Below, piece after piece: positions 1 through 8,957 of a stretch of DNA of 42,112 bases; within the stretch, counting starts at the first letter, position 1; the number at the start of each line of letters is the position of its first letter. This stretch comes from Flavobacteriales bacterium (GTDB lineage: Bacteria > Bacteroidota > Bacteroidia > Flavobacteriales_D > Crocinitomicaceae): the NCBI GenBank assembly GCA_022361195.1, contig JAKSBJ010000180.1, forward strand, positions 1 to 42,112, written 5' to 3'. A program made the position numbers and the translations under genes. The notes below the pieces were generated by a model, which was not told the origin of the DNA, did not search any database, and saw only the letters and a program-made list of their open reading frames with translations.

Positions 1-234
1 AGAGGAAATCATTCACACAATGAAGACGTCTCTTATGAACAAGCAAAAAAATTGGTTAGCTTACTCATGAATAAGTTTGGCGTGGATCGATTTCACATTA
101 AAGCGAAGGGCTATGGAGAATCTGAACCTATTATTCCAGATGGCGAAATTGCTGATGCTCCGCTCAATAAACAAGGAATTCTTCACCAAATCAACCAACG
201 TACCGAACTTAAAATCATCGAAATCAAAAACTAA
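1..234 (+). CDS. OmpA-family C-terminal domain protein (5' truncated)
   Basis: The reading frame is open from the first base of the window and ends at TAA 232-234, giving the last 77 residues of a larger protein. The segment has the features of an OmpA/MotB peptidoglycan-binding domain: a helix ending in KKLVSLLMNKFGV, then a strand with KGYGESEPI, and near the end NQRTELKI, which matches the conserved N-x-R-R/T-x-E signature of that fold. Proteins of this kind sit in the outer membrane or periplasm and anchor to peptidoglycan. The N-terminal part lies upstream of the window, so its partner domains are unknown. The next gene starts 5 bases after the stop, which suggests one transcript. Confidence 0.8.
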   Translation, partial: RGNHSHNEDVSYEQAKKLVSLLMNKFGVDRFHIKAKGYGESEPIIPDGEIADAPLNKQGILHQINQRTELKIIEIKN

Positions 235-239
235 ACACG

Positions 240-776
240 ATGAAAAACAGATTACTTTTGCTTCTTTGCCTATTCTCTACTTTTTCCTTTTCACTAGACT
301 ATCTCCGTTATGATAAATATGGTTTTAGTATAAAAATTCCAGAAAGCTGGGAATATGACTATTCCTGTGAAGAAAATGAACATTGTATTCAAAAATTACG
401 TTCTGAAGTTTTTATTAATGGATCCTTTCATTATCCCTCCATTATAATAGAAGCTTTTCCTTCTGATTCAGCCAAAAACAATACAATAAACAGCTTATCA
501 GCAAAAAAAGCTTTTGAATATACTAAAGACTTATTTAAACTCGAAAATGTAAAATTATATGACCGAGGTAAGAGAAATATAGACAATATTGATATAAAAT
601 GGGCATTCTTTGAGCACGATAACGGAGAAACAAAATTCAATTTTAAAAGCTATTATTTTGGATGGAAAAATTGGATTTTTCGTTTCACATATAAGTCTGA
701 CGCGGAAATAGGAGTTTTCCAAATTGTAAAAAGTGACTTTGAGAAAGCCATGAAGACTTTGAAAATGGATCGATAA
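240..776 (+). CDS. Exported protein of unknown function, 178 aa
   Basis: The protein starts with a typical signal peptide (MKNRLLLLLCLFSTFSFS, cleavage near residue 18), so it is periplasmic or outer-membrane associated. The mature part opens with YDKYGFSIKIPESWEY, the kind of start seen in PsbP-like/DUF1795-like domains, where a beta strand reads as a polar residue followed by 'F-I-P-x-W'. It ends with KSDFEKAMKTLKM, a terminal helix also typical of that fold. I cannot assign a function. It follows the OmpA-like gene after 5 bases, so the two are probably co-transcribed and may act together in the envelope. Confidence 0.75.
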   Translation: MKNRLLLLLCLFSTFSFSLDYLRYDKYGFSIKIPESWEYDYSCEENEHCIQKLRSEVFINGSFHYPSIIIEAFPSDSAKNNTINSLSAKKAFEYTKDLFKLENVKLYDRGKRNIDNIDIKWAFFEHDNGETKFNFKSYYFGWKNWIFRFTYKSDAEIGVFQIVKSDFEKAMKTLKMDR

Positions 777-878
777 AATTCACCGTATTTACTTAAAAAT
801 AATCATTTGTTCATTTTTTCACCGATCTGATAATTTCAAAAATTTAGTATCTTCATCTCCACTAATTTTAAAGATTCC

Positions 879-2561
879 ATGGAGACCAAATTTCTTACCG
901 ATATTGAGATAGCCCAAGCGGCTGAAATGGCGCACATTAAGAACATTGCGGCAAAGTTGAACATTTCAGAAGATGATCTGGAATTGTACGGAAAATACAA
1001 AGCTAAAATTCCACTTAGTCTAATTAACAAAGACAAAATTGAATCAAATAACTTGATTTTGGTAACAGCTTTAACCCCTACTCCTGCCGGAGAAGGAAAA
1101 ACAACTACCTCTATTGGTTTAACAGAAGGAATGAATAAAATCGGTAAGCAAACCACGGTTGTGCTTCGTGAGCCTTCTTTAGGACCTGTTTTTGGAATTA
1201 AAGGTGGAGCTGCCGGTGGTGGTTACTCACAAGTAGTTCCTATGGAGGATATCAACCTTCACTTTACTGGAGATTTTTCAGCAGTTGAAAAGGCAAACAA
1301 CTTGCTTTCTGCTTTAATTGATAACAACATTCAATCTAAAACACGTAGTCTTGGAATTGACCCTAGAACCATTGGTTGGAAAAGGGTGATGGACATGAAT
1401 GATCGTGCTTTGAGAGACATCGTGATTGGATTGGGAGGAACTGGAAACGGAATTCCAAGAGAAGATGGTTTCAACATTACTCCTGCCTCTGAGGTGATGG
1501 CCATTTTATGTATGGCTGAGGATTTTGAAGATCTAAAACGCAGATTGGGGAACATTTATGTTGGATTAACCTACGACAAAAAGCCAATTTATGCTAGAGA
1601 CTTAAATGCTGAAAATGCAATGGCGATCTTATTGAAAGATGCCGTTCAACCAAACCTAGTTCAAACTTTAGAAGGAAATCCAGCCATTATTCACGGAGGA
1701 CCTTTCGCTAATATTGCACAAGGAACCAATACTATTTTGGCAACTAAAATGGGACTTTCCCTCTCAGACTATGTTGTAACTGAAGCTGGTTTTGGTGCCG
1801 ATTTAGGAGCAGAAAAATTCCTAAACATCAAATGTGTAAGTGGTGGATTAAAACCAAAAGCTGTAGTTTTAGTTGCTACGATTAGAGCACTTCGTCACCA
1901 CGGTGGAGCTACAAAAGAAGAATACAATACACCTGATACAGATAGAGTTTCAAAAGGCTTAGAAAACCTTGAAAAACACATTGAAAACATGCAAAAATTC
2001 GGATTAAATCCAGTTGTTGCAGTTAATGCTTTCCCTTCTGATTCTGAAGCAGAGGTAGAATTGATCAAAAACAGATGTTCTGAAAAAGGCGTTAAAGCCG
2101 TAGTAGCCAGAGGTTGGGCTGACGGAGGTGATGGAATGACCGACTTAGCACATGCGGTAGTTGAGTCAATCGAATCCGGATCAAACAACTTCAAACAATT
2201 GTACGATTGGAACAATCCTATTAAGGAAAAGATTGCCACTATTGCTCGTGAAATTTACGGAGCAACAGATGTTGAATACTCTAAAAAGGCTGAATCTGAT
2301 TTAGCTAAGATTCGTGATCTGGGAATGCAACATTTACCTATTTGTATGGCTAAAACACAAAAGTCATTCTCTGACAACGATAAGCTATTAGGACGTCCAT
2401 CAGGATTTAATGTAAACGTTCGAGAGTTTGAATTTGCCGCTGGAGCCGGATTCATTATTCCTATTTTAGGTAAAATGATGCGTATGCCAGGACTTCCTGC
2501 AACACCTGCCTCTGAAGGAATGGAAATAGACAACAACGGAAAAATTTCCGGTTTATCATAA
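879..2561 (+). CDS. fhs: Formate--tetrahydrofolate ligase
   Basis: This cytosolic enzyme makes 10-formyltetrahydrofolate from formate, ATP and tetrahydrofolate, feeding one-carbon units into purine and serine metabolism. The 560 residues match the usual family length (about 555-560). The nucleotide-binding loop TPTPAGEGKTT is at residues 66-76, followed by the family motifs REPSLGPVFG, KGGAAGGGYSQV and INLHFTGD. Further on are IGLGGTGNGIPRE and, at the C-terminus, the conserved GAGFIIPILGKMMRMPGLP. The ATG at 879 is the first in frame. fdhD starts seven bases after the stop, so the two are almost certainly one operon and link the gene to formate handling. Confidence 0.97.
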   Translation: METKFLTDIEIAQAAEMAHIKNIAAKLNISEDDLELYGKYKAKIPLSLINKDKIESNNLILVTALTPTPAGEGKTTTSIGLTEGMNKIGKQTTVVLREPSLGPVFGIKGGAAGGGYSQVVPMEDINLHFTGDFSAVEKANNLLSALIDNNIQSKTRSLGIDPRTIGWKRVMDMNDRALRDIVIGLGGTGNGIPREDGFNITPASEVMAILCMAEDFEDLKRRLGNIYVGLTYDKKPIYARDLNAENAMAILLKDAVQPNLVQTLEGNPAIIHGGPFANIAQGTNTILATKMGLSLSDYVVTEAGFGADLGAEKFLNIKCVSGGLKPKAVVLVATIRALRHHGGATKEEYNTPDTDRVSKGLENLEKHIENMQKFGLNPVVAVNAFPSDSEAEVELIKNRCSEKGVKAVVARGWADGGDGMTDLAHAVVESIESGSNNFKQLYDWNNPIKEKIATIAREIYGATDVEYSKKAESDLAKIRDLGMQHLPICMAKTQKSFSDNDKLLGRPSGFNVNVREFEFAAGAGFIIPILGKMMRMPGLPATPASEGMEIDNNGKISGLS

Positions 2562-2568
2562 TGTGAGC

Positions 2569-3366
2569 ATGAGCTCAGTTCTTAAATACGAAGGACAAAA
2601 ATTTGAAAAAGGGTCGGTTACCAAAGTAACTGACCCTTTGACTGTTGAGCAGGCGCTGGAAATAAGCATCAATGGCAAACCTTTTACGGTTGTTATGCAA
2701 ACTCCTGGAGATGAATTGGAACTCACAATTGGTTTACTCTATGCCGAAGATGTTTTAAAGAAAGATGCTCAACCGCAACTTATTGAGAAGCGAAACAAAA
2801 GTGGACAACTTGACCAGATGGACGTTCAAATTGATTCTGCAGAATTGGGAGAAGGCTTTTTGAGTAGTCGCAGCTTGTTATCGGTTTCCTCCTGTGGTAT
2901 TTGTGGCAAATTATCATTGGATGATTTGGAAGTAAGTGGAGACCAATTACAATCTAAAGAGCGTTTTTCAGTTCGAGACATTCAGCACTTTCAGGAGGAA
3001 ATGCATAAGCAACAGCTTAAATTTATTGAAACCGGAGGCTCACATGCCGCAGCAGCTTTTGACATTAATAAAAATCTCCTGGCTATTCGGGAAGATATCG
3101 GACGGCACAATGCTGTGGACAAAGTGATTGGTGATTTGATCTTGAATGGTAATCATGGAAAAGCTAAAGCTTTGGCCGTTTCAGGTCGTGTTTCCTACGA
3201 AATTGTATCTAAAGCCTTTCGAGCTAAAATTCCTATTCTGGCAGCTGTATCAGCTCCATCCAGCTTGGCAATCGACTTTGCTAAAGAATATGGAATGACG
3301 CTTTTGGGATATTGCCGTAAAGACAAAGTTACCTGCTACTCCAATCCCTGGAGAATTACAGAATAA
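2569..3366 (+). CDS. fdhD: FdhD, sulfurtransferase for formate dehydrogenase cofactor
   Basis: FdhD moves sulfur from a cysteine desulfurase to the molybdenum cofactor of formate dehydrogenase, a step the enzyme needs to be active. The acceptor motif CGICG is present (Cys109 and Cys112 counted from this start), together with ETGGSHAAA, REDIGRHNAVDKVIG and SGRVSYEIVSKA, all family hallmarks. The 265-residue length is normal. I chose the ATG at 2569 over an in-frame GTG at 2563; the GTG would leave only one base after the fhs stop. No formate dehydrogenase lies in this window. Position right behind fhs suggests that formate oxidation and formate assimilation are controlled together. Confidence 0.94.
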   Translation: MSSVLKYEGQKFEKGSVTKVTDPLTVEQALEISINGKPFTVVMQTPGDELELTIGLLYAEDVLKKDAQPQLIEKRNKSGQLDQMDVQIDSAELGEGFLSSRSLLSVSSCGICGKLSLDDLEVSGDQLQSKERFSVRDIQHFQEEMHKQQLKFIETGGSHAAAAFDINKNLLAIREDIGRHNAVDKVIGDLILNGNHGKAKALAVSGRVSYEIVSKAFRAKIPILAAVSAPSSLAIDFAKEYGMTLLGYCRKDKVTCYSNPWRITE

Positions 3367-3448
3367 CTTCTCTCCTTATAAAGAAAAGAAAACATCTTAT
3401 AATCATTTGATTATCTTAGCGATAAGACAACTGACATTACTTCATCGG

Positions 3449-4228
3449 ATGAAACAATTCAATTGCATACTAGGATCACTTTTTACCTTATTAATTCTTC
3501 AAAGTTGCGCTCAAACAAAAATAACAGAAGATTTAACTGAGAAAGAATCGATAGCTAAACCCACTCAGCTTGGTTTTTCAGGCCATTGGAGCTGTGTCAA
3601 ACGATATATTGATTACAATCCTGAAAAAACAATGCTGGCCATGGATGCTGACCAAGAATGGTTAGACGGAAAAGGGAATTTGATCATCGAAAATGATAGC
3701 ATGTGGTATTTTGATTATCCACGTGAGTTTCATGCTGCTTATGCTTTACAAATGGAATCGGATGGCACCATGACTGCTCCCGAAGCAATAAACAATAAAA
3801 CTCTTAACAAACTAGAAATCAGAGGAGATTCCTTAGTACGTACCATTGGAAACGGTGAACATATTATTTTAACCGAATATTACCTCCGCGATACGCTAAA
3901 TCAGGAAATCATCCAACAACTTTTAACAGATTCTGTCAATACAGACGAACTTATTAGAACATGGAAACTCGTAACTATCATTGACGAACCGGGTACTGAG
4001 AATTTACCTCTAAAATTCCCTTTTCCTCCCCCTGATTCTTTAGTGTTTAACAAAGAAAACTTATCCCTGTTTAACATTGATGGAAGAATAATGAACCTTG
4101 ACATTGAAGGAAAATCGAGAACTTTTCGTTTTGGTTTTTCATTAGAAGATGGTTGTTTGTACTTAGAACCTACCAGCTGGTATAAGAACGAAGAGCCGCT
4201 TATAATTAACTATTATCAATCCAATTAG
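3449..4228 (+). CDS. Lipoprotein of unknown function, 259 aa
   Basis: A hydrophobic leader ends in LILQSC at residues 15-20, a plausible Bacteroidota lipobox, so the mature protein should be lipid-anchored in the envelope. The open frame extends upstream to 3407, but the ATG at 3449 places a normal short n-region before the hydrophobic core and is preferred. The mature part contains two similar beta-rich halves: GFSGHWSC...DSMWYFDYPREF near the start and IRTWKLVTI...LVFNKENLSLF later. This resembles the 'lipocalin-like' or DUF4488-type lipoproteins that open with a G-x-W strand. That resemblance is weak and no function is assigned. The surrounding spacers do not tie it to an operon. Confidence 0.7.
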   Translation: MKQFNCILGSLFTLLILQSCAQTKITEDLTEKESIAKPTQLGFSGHWSCVKRYIDYNPEKTMLAMDADQEWLDGKGNLIIENDSMWYFDYPREFHAAYALQMESDGTMTAPEAINNKTLNKLEIRGDSLVRTIGNGEHIILTEYYLRDTLNQEIIQQLLTDSVNTDELIRTWKLVTIIDEPGTENLPLKFPFPPPDSLVFNKENLSLFNIDGRIMNLDIEGKSRTFRFGFSLEDGCLYLEPTSWYKNEEPLIINYYQSN

Positions 4229-4435
4229 GATCCCTCCACTATTCTCCTTCCTTTCATTTCCTCCAATTAAAGCTAAATTGAGACTCAGACTTTTTTGGGA
4301 ATTGTTATATTTAAGTGTATGACTATTTAACCCAGAACTTGTCCTCACAGCTTTCCCTTCTAATCAATCCATTTGAGAGGTATATGTGCTTTTATGGCAT
4401 TTTTTGGGCTAACTAACTATTAACCAAAATTTATC

Positions 4436-5473
4436 ATGAAAAAATCAATTGTTCTTTTTACGATTTTATTATCTACATCAATTTCCTTTGGCCAAACCAA
4501 AGCCATAGAGGTAAATCAAGATGCCAACGTAGCCATTGGTGCTAATAATTATTCAACCGTACGCTTATCCGTTGGAGGACAAATTCGAATGGCCGGAAGT
4601 GGAGGTACTTTACAAACCAACATGCCTCGTCAGGGGGCTTATATGGATTGGAACCGCCAACTGAAAGGTTATACTTATTTTATTAATCATAGAGGAAAAG
4701 GGAACGGAGGTTTTCACTTTTATAATGCGACTAGTAATGGTGTTTTGGGTGACGCCCTTATGACCTTGAACAATAACGGTTATTTAGGTCTCGGAACAAG
4801 CACTCCTGGTGCTATGTTCCACTTGGCTGGACTAACAGAAGGTTTGCCTCCGGTTATTTTGGCTCAAACCACTGCTAACTCTGGAATAACCGCAGGACCT
4901 GCCATGGCCTTCTGGCACGATTCACAAAGCGGAGGTAGGCGTTTTTTAGTGTTATCAACAGGATCTGCAAATATTGGAGGAGCGGGACTTTTTCAAATTG
5001 CAGATCAAACAGCAAATCAATCACGACTTGTTATTAACTCGAGTGGTCATGTAGGAATTGGAACTACCAGCCCAAGCGTAATGTTAGATGTAAATGGCTC
5101 TGTCAATTGTACTGGAGGTACTTGTAAATCCGACATGCGTTATAAAAGAGATATTATTCCTATTGATGGAGCTCTTTCTAAATTAAGTTCAATAAGAGGT
5201 GTTTATTACGACTGGAAAACAGACGAATTCCCAAATGAAAATTTCAATGAAAAACGACAAATTGGAGTCATCGCCCAAGAGGTTGAAGTTCATTTTCCAG
5301 AATTGTTATATGTAGACAATGATGGCTATAAATCGGTTGATTATATGAAGCTTTCAGCGGTTCTCTTAGAAGCAACAAAAGAGCAACAGGATATCATTGA
5401 GGACTTAAACTCTGAAGTTGAAGAACTTAAAAACCGATTGGCTAAAATTGAAGCAAAATTGGCTGAAGATTAA
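4436..5473 (+). CDS. Exported protein with C-terminal S74 chaperone domain
   Basis: A signal peptide (MKKSIVLFTILLSTSISFGQ) is followed by a beta-rich body with two turns of the tail-fibre-like pattern 'G-x-L/V-G-I/L-G-T-x-x-P' (GYLGLGTSTPG and GHVGIGTTSPS). From about residue 230 comes a Peptidase_S74 intramolecular chaperone: CKSDMRYKRDI, then the long helical part with IGVIAQEVEVHFPELL and YMKLSAVLLEA, ending in a coiled coil. In phage fibres this domain helps a trimer fold and then cuts itself off at the Ser of the S-D motif. Here the same Ser-Asp and Lys residues are visible. It lies 38 bases ahead of the propeller gene, probably in one operon. Confidence 0.88.
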   Translation: MKKSIVLFTILLSTSISFGQTKAIEVNQDANVAIGANNYSTVRLSVGGQIRMAGSGGTLQTNMPRQGAYMDWNRQLKGYTYFINHRGKGNGGFHFYNATSNGVLGDALMTLNNNGYLGLGTSTPGAMFHLAGLTEGLPPVILAQTTANSGITAGPAMAFWHDSQSGGRRFLVLSTGSANIGGAGLFQIADQTANQSRLVINSSGHVGIGTTSPSVMLDVNGSVNCTGGTCKSDMRYKRDIIPIDGALSKLSSIRGVYYDWKTDEFPNENFNEKRQIGVIAQEVEVHFPELLYVDNDGYKSVDYMKLSAVLLEATKEQQDIIEDLNSEVEELKNRLAKIEAKLAED

Positions 5474-5511
5474 TCGTTCATCATTCTTTATAAATCTTAA
5501 AAGATAAAACA

Positions 5512-8115
5512 ATGAAAACGATTTTATTAAATCCGATTAGGGGCACTCTCCTATTACTTATAACCTTATTCTCAGTCTCTAATAACCTTCATGCTCAGGA
5601 AGAAATTGAAAATCCTTTTTCACCCGGATTTGAAACTGGAAAAACCAATGGTGAAATCATAAAAGCCACCATAGCTTACTGGGATCATTATTACAATACG
5701 GAGTTTTTTGACAAAGGAAAAATCCCTGGAAAAGGAACAGGATATAATCCTTATTTACGTTGGAAAACGAAAACTCTCGCCCGTTTAGACAGCACAGGGG
5801 AAATTCCTTTATATGCTCGTTGGACTGCATTTGAAGAATATCACAAAAACTTTCAAAAAGCAGGTGGTCAATGGGAAAATGTTGGACCAGTCCAAATGTG
5901 GGATCAACCGCGACAAACAGGAAATACTGGTAGATTATCTTCTTATGCTTTTCATCCTAAACAGGACAACATTCTTTTTGTTGGTGCCGATGATGGAGGA
6001 CTATGGAAAGGAACCTTTAACTCTAACGGATCCGATACCGTGATTTGGGAACCTTTAACTGATCATATTCCAACAACCTCGGTAGGCGCAATAGCCATTA
6101 ATCCTCAAAATCCAAATTCCATCATTTTAGGCACAGGATCTCCCCTACAAACCGGACATGGTGTAGGCGTTCTAATCTCTAATGATGGTGGTAAAAGCTG
6201 GGATACGACCTCTTTTAGTGAACCTCAGTCAGCCAATATTCAATGCTATGATTTAGCCTGGGACCCACAAGATTCAAATACAGTTTACCTGGGAGCTTCT
6301 AACGGATTTTGGATTTCAAGAGATGCGGGTAACAACTGGTCTAAAGTCAAAAACGGAACCACAACCTCTATTGTACTAAATCCTAAAAATTCGGACTCAG
6401 TTTACGTTGCTATTCAGGCTGATTCAGTTTATCGATCAACTAATGGAGGAGTTAGCTGGCATAGTATGGATGGTCTCCCATCTAAAAGTACATTAGGAAA
6501 CATGGATTTAGCAATTTGCGATAGTTTCCCGAACTATTTGTACATCACAATAATCAATGAGCCTCAAAGAAAAGGACGCGTTGAAGGAATTTACAAGACA
6601 ACTGATGGAGGCAACAATTGGAACAAAGTTGGCGGAAGCGCCACTCAATTTTTAACCTGCTATGGAACCGACGAAAACACCTATTGTCAAGGAGGATATA
6701 ATAATATCATTGCTGTATCTGATATTGATACCAATAAATTGTTCTTTGGAGGAATCCGGATGCACCAATCGGTAGATGGTGGAAAAACATGGACCCTCAA
6801 CGGTACAGGAGATTGGAGTAAGTCAACAGTACATGTGGATGTTCACGGAGTTCATTATGATCCTTACAACCCTAACTCTGTGTTTGTATTTTGCGACGGA
6901 GGAGTTTGGCGTTCTAAAAATGAAGGAACTAGTTGGCAATCATTGAATGATTCTTTGGTTACATTTCAATTTTACCAACTAGAAAGTTCTTATACCAACC
7001 CTGGTTTTATTGTTGGTGGAGCTCAAGACAATGGTGTTTCAAACGGACATGTAAACGATAGTTTGGAATGGTGGCATAATGTTACCGGAGATGGAGGTTT
7101 ATTAGCGATTGATCCTTATTTGACCAATACCTTTTATTATTTGGAAGGAACAACCTTGATGCAAATTCTATCAACAAATCCTACAAATCATAGAACATCT
7201 ATTGCTCACAATATTTCTTCATTTACAATAGATACATTAAATGGAAGACTACTGCTCTATGCTACAAGCCCAACTTCTATTATAAAATCTGATGATAGAG
7301 GCGCTTCGTGGACTACCTTAAAAACGATTTCTGAATATACCGAAGCAAATCAAGTCAGAAAAGGGCAAATCTTAATGGCTGACGGAGACACAACTACTAC
7401 CTATGTTTATGCCAATAGTGGCGGATGGGTTTATCATGATAACAATTGGCATTACTATCAGAAAAAGGACACCCTATGGTACTCAAATGACAAAGGAGAA
7501 ACGTGGACCGGAAAAAGTTTGTCCAGAGACCTCTATCGAGATTTTGCGCTTAATCCCAATAATTTAAACACTTTATACGCTGTTCGATCAACCTACAGTA
7601 AAAATCAGCAAGTTTGGAAATCAACAAACAATGGGGAAAGTTGGACCAATGTATCCAATAACTTCCCTCCTATTCCAGCACAAACAATTGCAGTAACAAA
7701 CGATTCCATTACCGGAGTTGAAATTATCTATGTAGGAACGGATTTGGGTGTTTATATGGCATATGGAAATGATTACAATTGGTTTAAACTCAATAACAAT
7801 TTACCAAATGTTATCGTTAGTACTATCCATCCAGCTTATGCAGACACCACAGTGAGAGTCGGAACCTTTGGAAGAGCTGCCTGGAAACATCCAATTCCGT
7901 GTTTTCCAAATCAAAATGTGGTAATTAGCAATCAACTTCCCAAAGCCAATTTCTATGGCTCTCAGCAGGGTTTAATGCTTAATGAATTGAACATTAATCG
8001 AGATGGACAAATCGTTACCCTCGCTGCGGAGGAGAATATTTCAATAGGAACTAATTTTAGCCTTGATACAGGCACAGAACTATCGATTATTATTTTCTCA
8101 AAAATTGAAAATTAA
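5512..8115 (+). CDS. Exported BNR/Asp-box beta-propeller protein, 867 aa
   Basis: A signal peptide ends near NNLHAQ. Between about residues 220 and 710 there are nine Asp-box motifs of the form S-x-D/N-x-G-x-x-W, for example SNDGGKSW, SRDAGNNW, STNGGVSW, SVDGGKTW, SDDRGASW and STNNGESW. This is the signature of the sortilin/VPS10-like and sialidase-like propellers found in large secreted Bacteroidota proteins. No catalytic sialidase residues can be claimed. The last 65 residues are a small beta domain (LPKANFYGSQQG... NFSLDTGTEL) of the kind found at the end of other surface proteins; it is not a recognisable type IX sorting domain. A 10-bp terminator follows 5 bases after the stop. Confidence 0.88.
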   Translation: MKTILLNPIRGTLLLLITLFSVSNNLHAQEEIENPFSPGFETGKTNGEIIKATIAYWDHYYNTEFFDKGKIPGKGTGYNPYLRWKTKTLARLDSTGEIPLYARWTAFEEYHKNFQKAGGQWENVGPVQMWDQPRQTGNTGRLSSYAFHPKQDNILFVGADDGGLWKGTFNSNGSDTVIWEPLTDHIPTTSVGAIAINPQNPNSIILGTGSPLQTGHGVGVLISNDGGKSWDTTSFSEPQSANIQCYDLAWDPQDSNTVYLGASNGFWISRDAGNNWSKVKNGTTTSIVLNPKNSDSVYVAIQADSVYRSTNGGVSWHSMDGLPSKSTLGNMDLAICDSFPNYLYITIINEPQRKGRVEGIYKTTDGGNNWNKVGGSATQFLTCYGTDENTYCQGGYNNIIAVSDIDTNKLFFGGIRMHQSVDGGKTWTLNGTGDWSKSTVHVDVHGVHYDPYNPNSVFVFCDGGVWRSKNEGTSWQSLNDSLVTFQFYQLESSYTNPGFIVGGAQDNGVSNGHVNDSLEWWHNVTGDGGLLAIDPYLTNTFYYLEGTTLMQILSTNPTNHRTSIAHNISSFTIDTLNGRLLLYATSPTSIIKSDDRGASWTTLKTISEYTEANQVRKGQILMADGDTTTTYVYANSGGWVYHDNNWHYYQKKDTLWYSNDKGETWTGKSLSRDLYRDFALNPNNLNTLYAVRSTYSKNQQVWKSTNNGESWTNVSNNFPPIPAQTIAVTNDSITGVEIIYVGTDLGVYMAYGNDYNWFKLNNNLPNVIVSTIHPAYADTTVRVGTFGRAAWKHPIPCFPNQNVVISNQLPKANFYGSQQGLMLNELNINRDGQIVTLAAEENISIGTNFSLDTGTELSIIIFSKIEN

Positions 8116-8120
8116 AGTTA

Positions 8121-8150
8121 AAAAGTGGGGTGTAATGCCCCACTTTTATT
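8121..8150 (+). terminator. Intrinsic terminator after the propeller gene
   Basis: A perfect 10-bp stem pairs 8121-8130 (aaaagtgggg) with 8138-8147 (ccccactttt) around a 7-base loop and runs into TTTTATT. It closes the 4436-8115 transcription unit. It is the strongest hairpin on the plus strand in this part of the window. Confidence 0.85.
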
Positions 8151-8192
8151 CCTAAATTTAAAGACTGAGAACACGCAACAAACTTCGCAGTC

Positions 8193-8327
8193 ATGAGCAT
8201 TACAACAAAAATTATTCTCGCACTTATTGCACTTCATTTAGTAATTGGTTTTGGATGGATGATTTACAAACTATCTCCCAAGAAAAAAAGTGGTGAACAG
8301 TCTGACAATGATGATGAAGAAAGATAA
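8193..8327 (+). CDS. Small single-pass membrane peptide, 44 aa
   Basis: An ATG at 8193 opens a 44-codon frame ending in TAA 8325-8327. It encodes a hydrophobic segment (IILALIALHLVIGFGWMIY, about residues 8-26), a basic stretch PKKKSG, and an acidic tail rich in Asp and Glu. The charge pattern predicts the N-terminus outside and the tail in the cytoplasm. It sits 12 bases before the Crp/Fnr regulator and downstream of a terminator, so it is probably the first gene of that unit. I recognise no family. The coherent hydrophobic/basic/acidic layout argues for a real gene, but no direct proof is visible. Confidence 0.55.
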   Translation: MSITTKIILALIALHLVIGFGWMIYKLSPKKKSGEQSDNDDEER

Positions 8328-8339
8328 CAATTCTGCCCT

Positions 8340-8903
8340 ATGAGAGAATATTTAGAATCCTTTAATCTCCTGACAGAAGAAGAAATTAAAACTGCTTTGA
8401 ATTTAACAAAGAGTAAAAGCCTGAAAAAAGGAGATTTTTTTATTCGGGAAGGAAAAACAACAAATGAGGTAGCCTTTATTGTTTCAGGTATCTTTCGGTC
8501 ATTTTATCATTCATCATCAGGAGACGAAGTTACCTACTGTTTTACATTTGAAAACTCTTTCATGACGGCTTACTCTTCTTTTATTACTGAAAATCCAACC
8601 TCAGAAAATATTCAGGCTATTTCAGACGCGGAGCTATTGTTAATTCCCAAATCAGCTATTAAGGAATTAGAGAACAACAGTATGAATTGGCTAAAATTAC
8701 TTAAACACCTGGCCGAACAGGAATTTGTAAAAATGGAACAACGCATTTTCCTTTTGCAAAAAGAAAATTCCGAAAAACGCTACCGTGATCTTCTCAACAA
8801 CCATCCCGAATACCTCAAACAAATTCCGCTGAACTACCTGGCTTCTTACCTTGGAGTTAGTCAACGACATTTAAGCCGAATAAGAGGCACTATTTCGAAT
8901 TAG
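8340..8903 (+). CDS. Crp/Fnr-family transcriptional regulator
   Basis: The first ~115 residues form a cyclic-nucleotide-binding (cNMP) domain: LKKGDFFIREGKTTNEVAFIVSG is the characteristic roll, and a fragment FENSFMTAYSSF follows. The C-terminal part has a winged helix with LNYLASYLGVSQRHLSRIR as the recognition helix-turn-helix. The protein has 187 residues, as is common for the short Bacteroidota Crp homologues that lack a clear cAMP-binding arginine. Such regulators often sit next to a redox gene and control it. Here the next gene, 54 bases downstream on the same strand, is a flavodoxin-fold oxidoreductase, which is a plausible target. The ligand is unknown. Confidence 0.88.
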   Translation: MREYLESFNLLTEEEIKTALNLTKSKSLKKGDFFIREGKTTNEVAFIVSGIFRSFYHSSSGDEVTYCFTFENSFMTAYSSFITENPTSENIQAISDAELLLIPKSAIKELENNSMNWLKLLKHLAEQEFVKMEQRIFLLQKENSEKRYRDLLNNHPEYLKQIPLNYLASYLGVSQRHLSRIRGTISN

Positions 8904-8957
8904 ACAAATGTCCTTTTTCATCTAAAACGTTCCATTTTACTTTGTAAAAAAGTTAAA

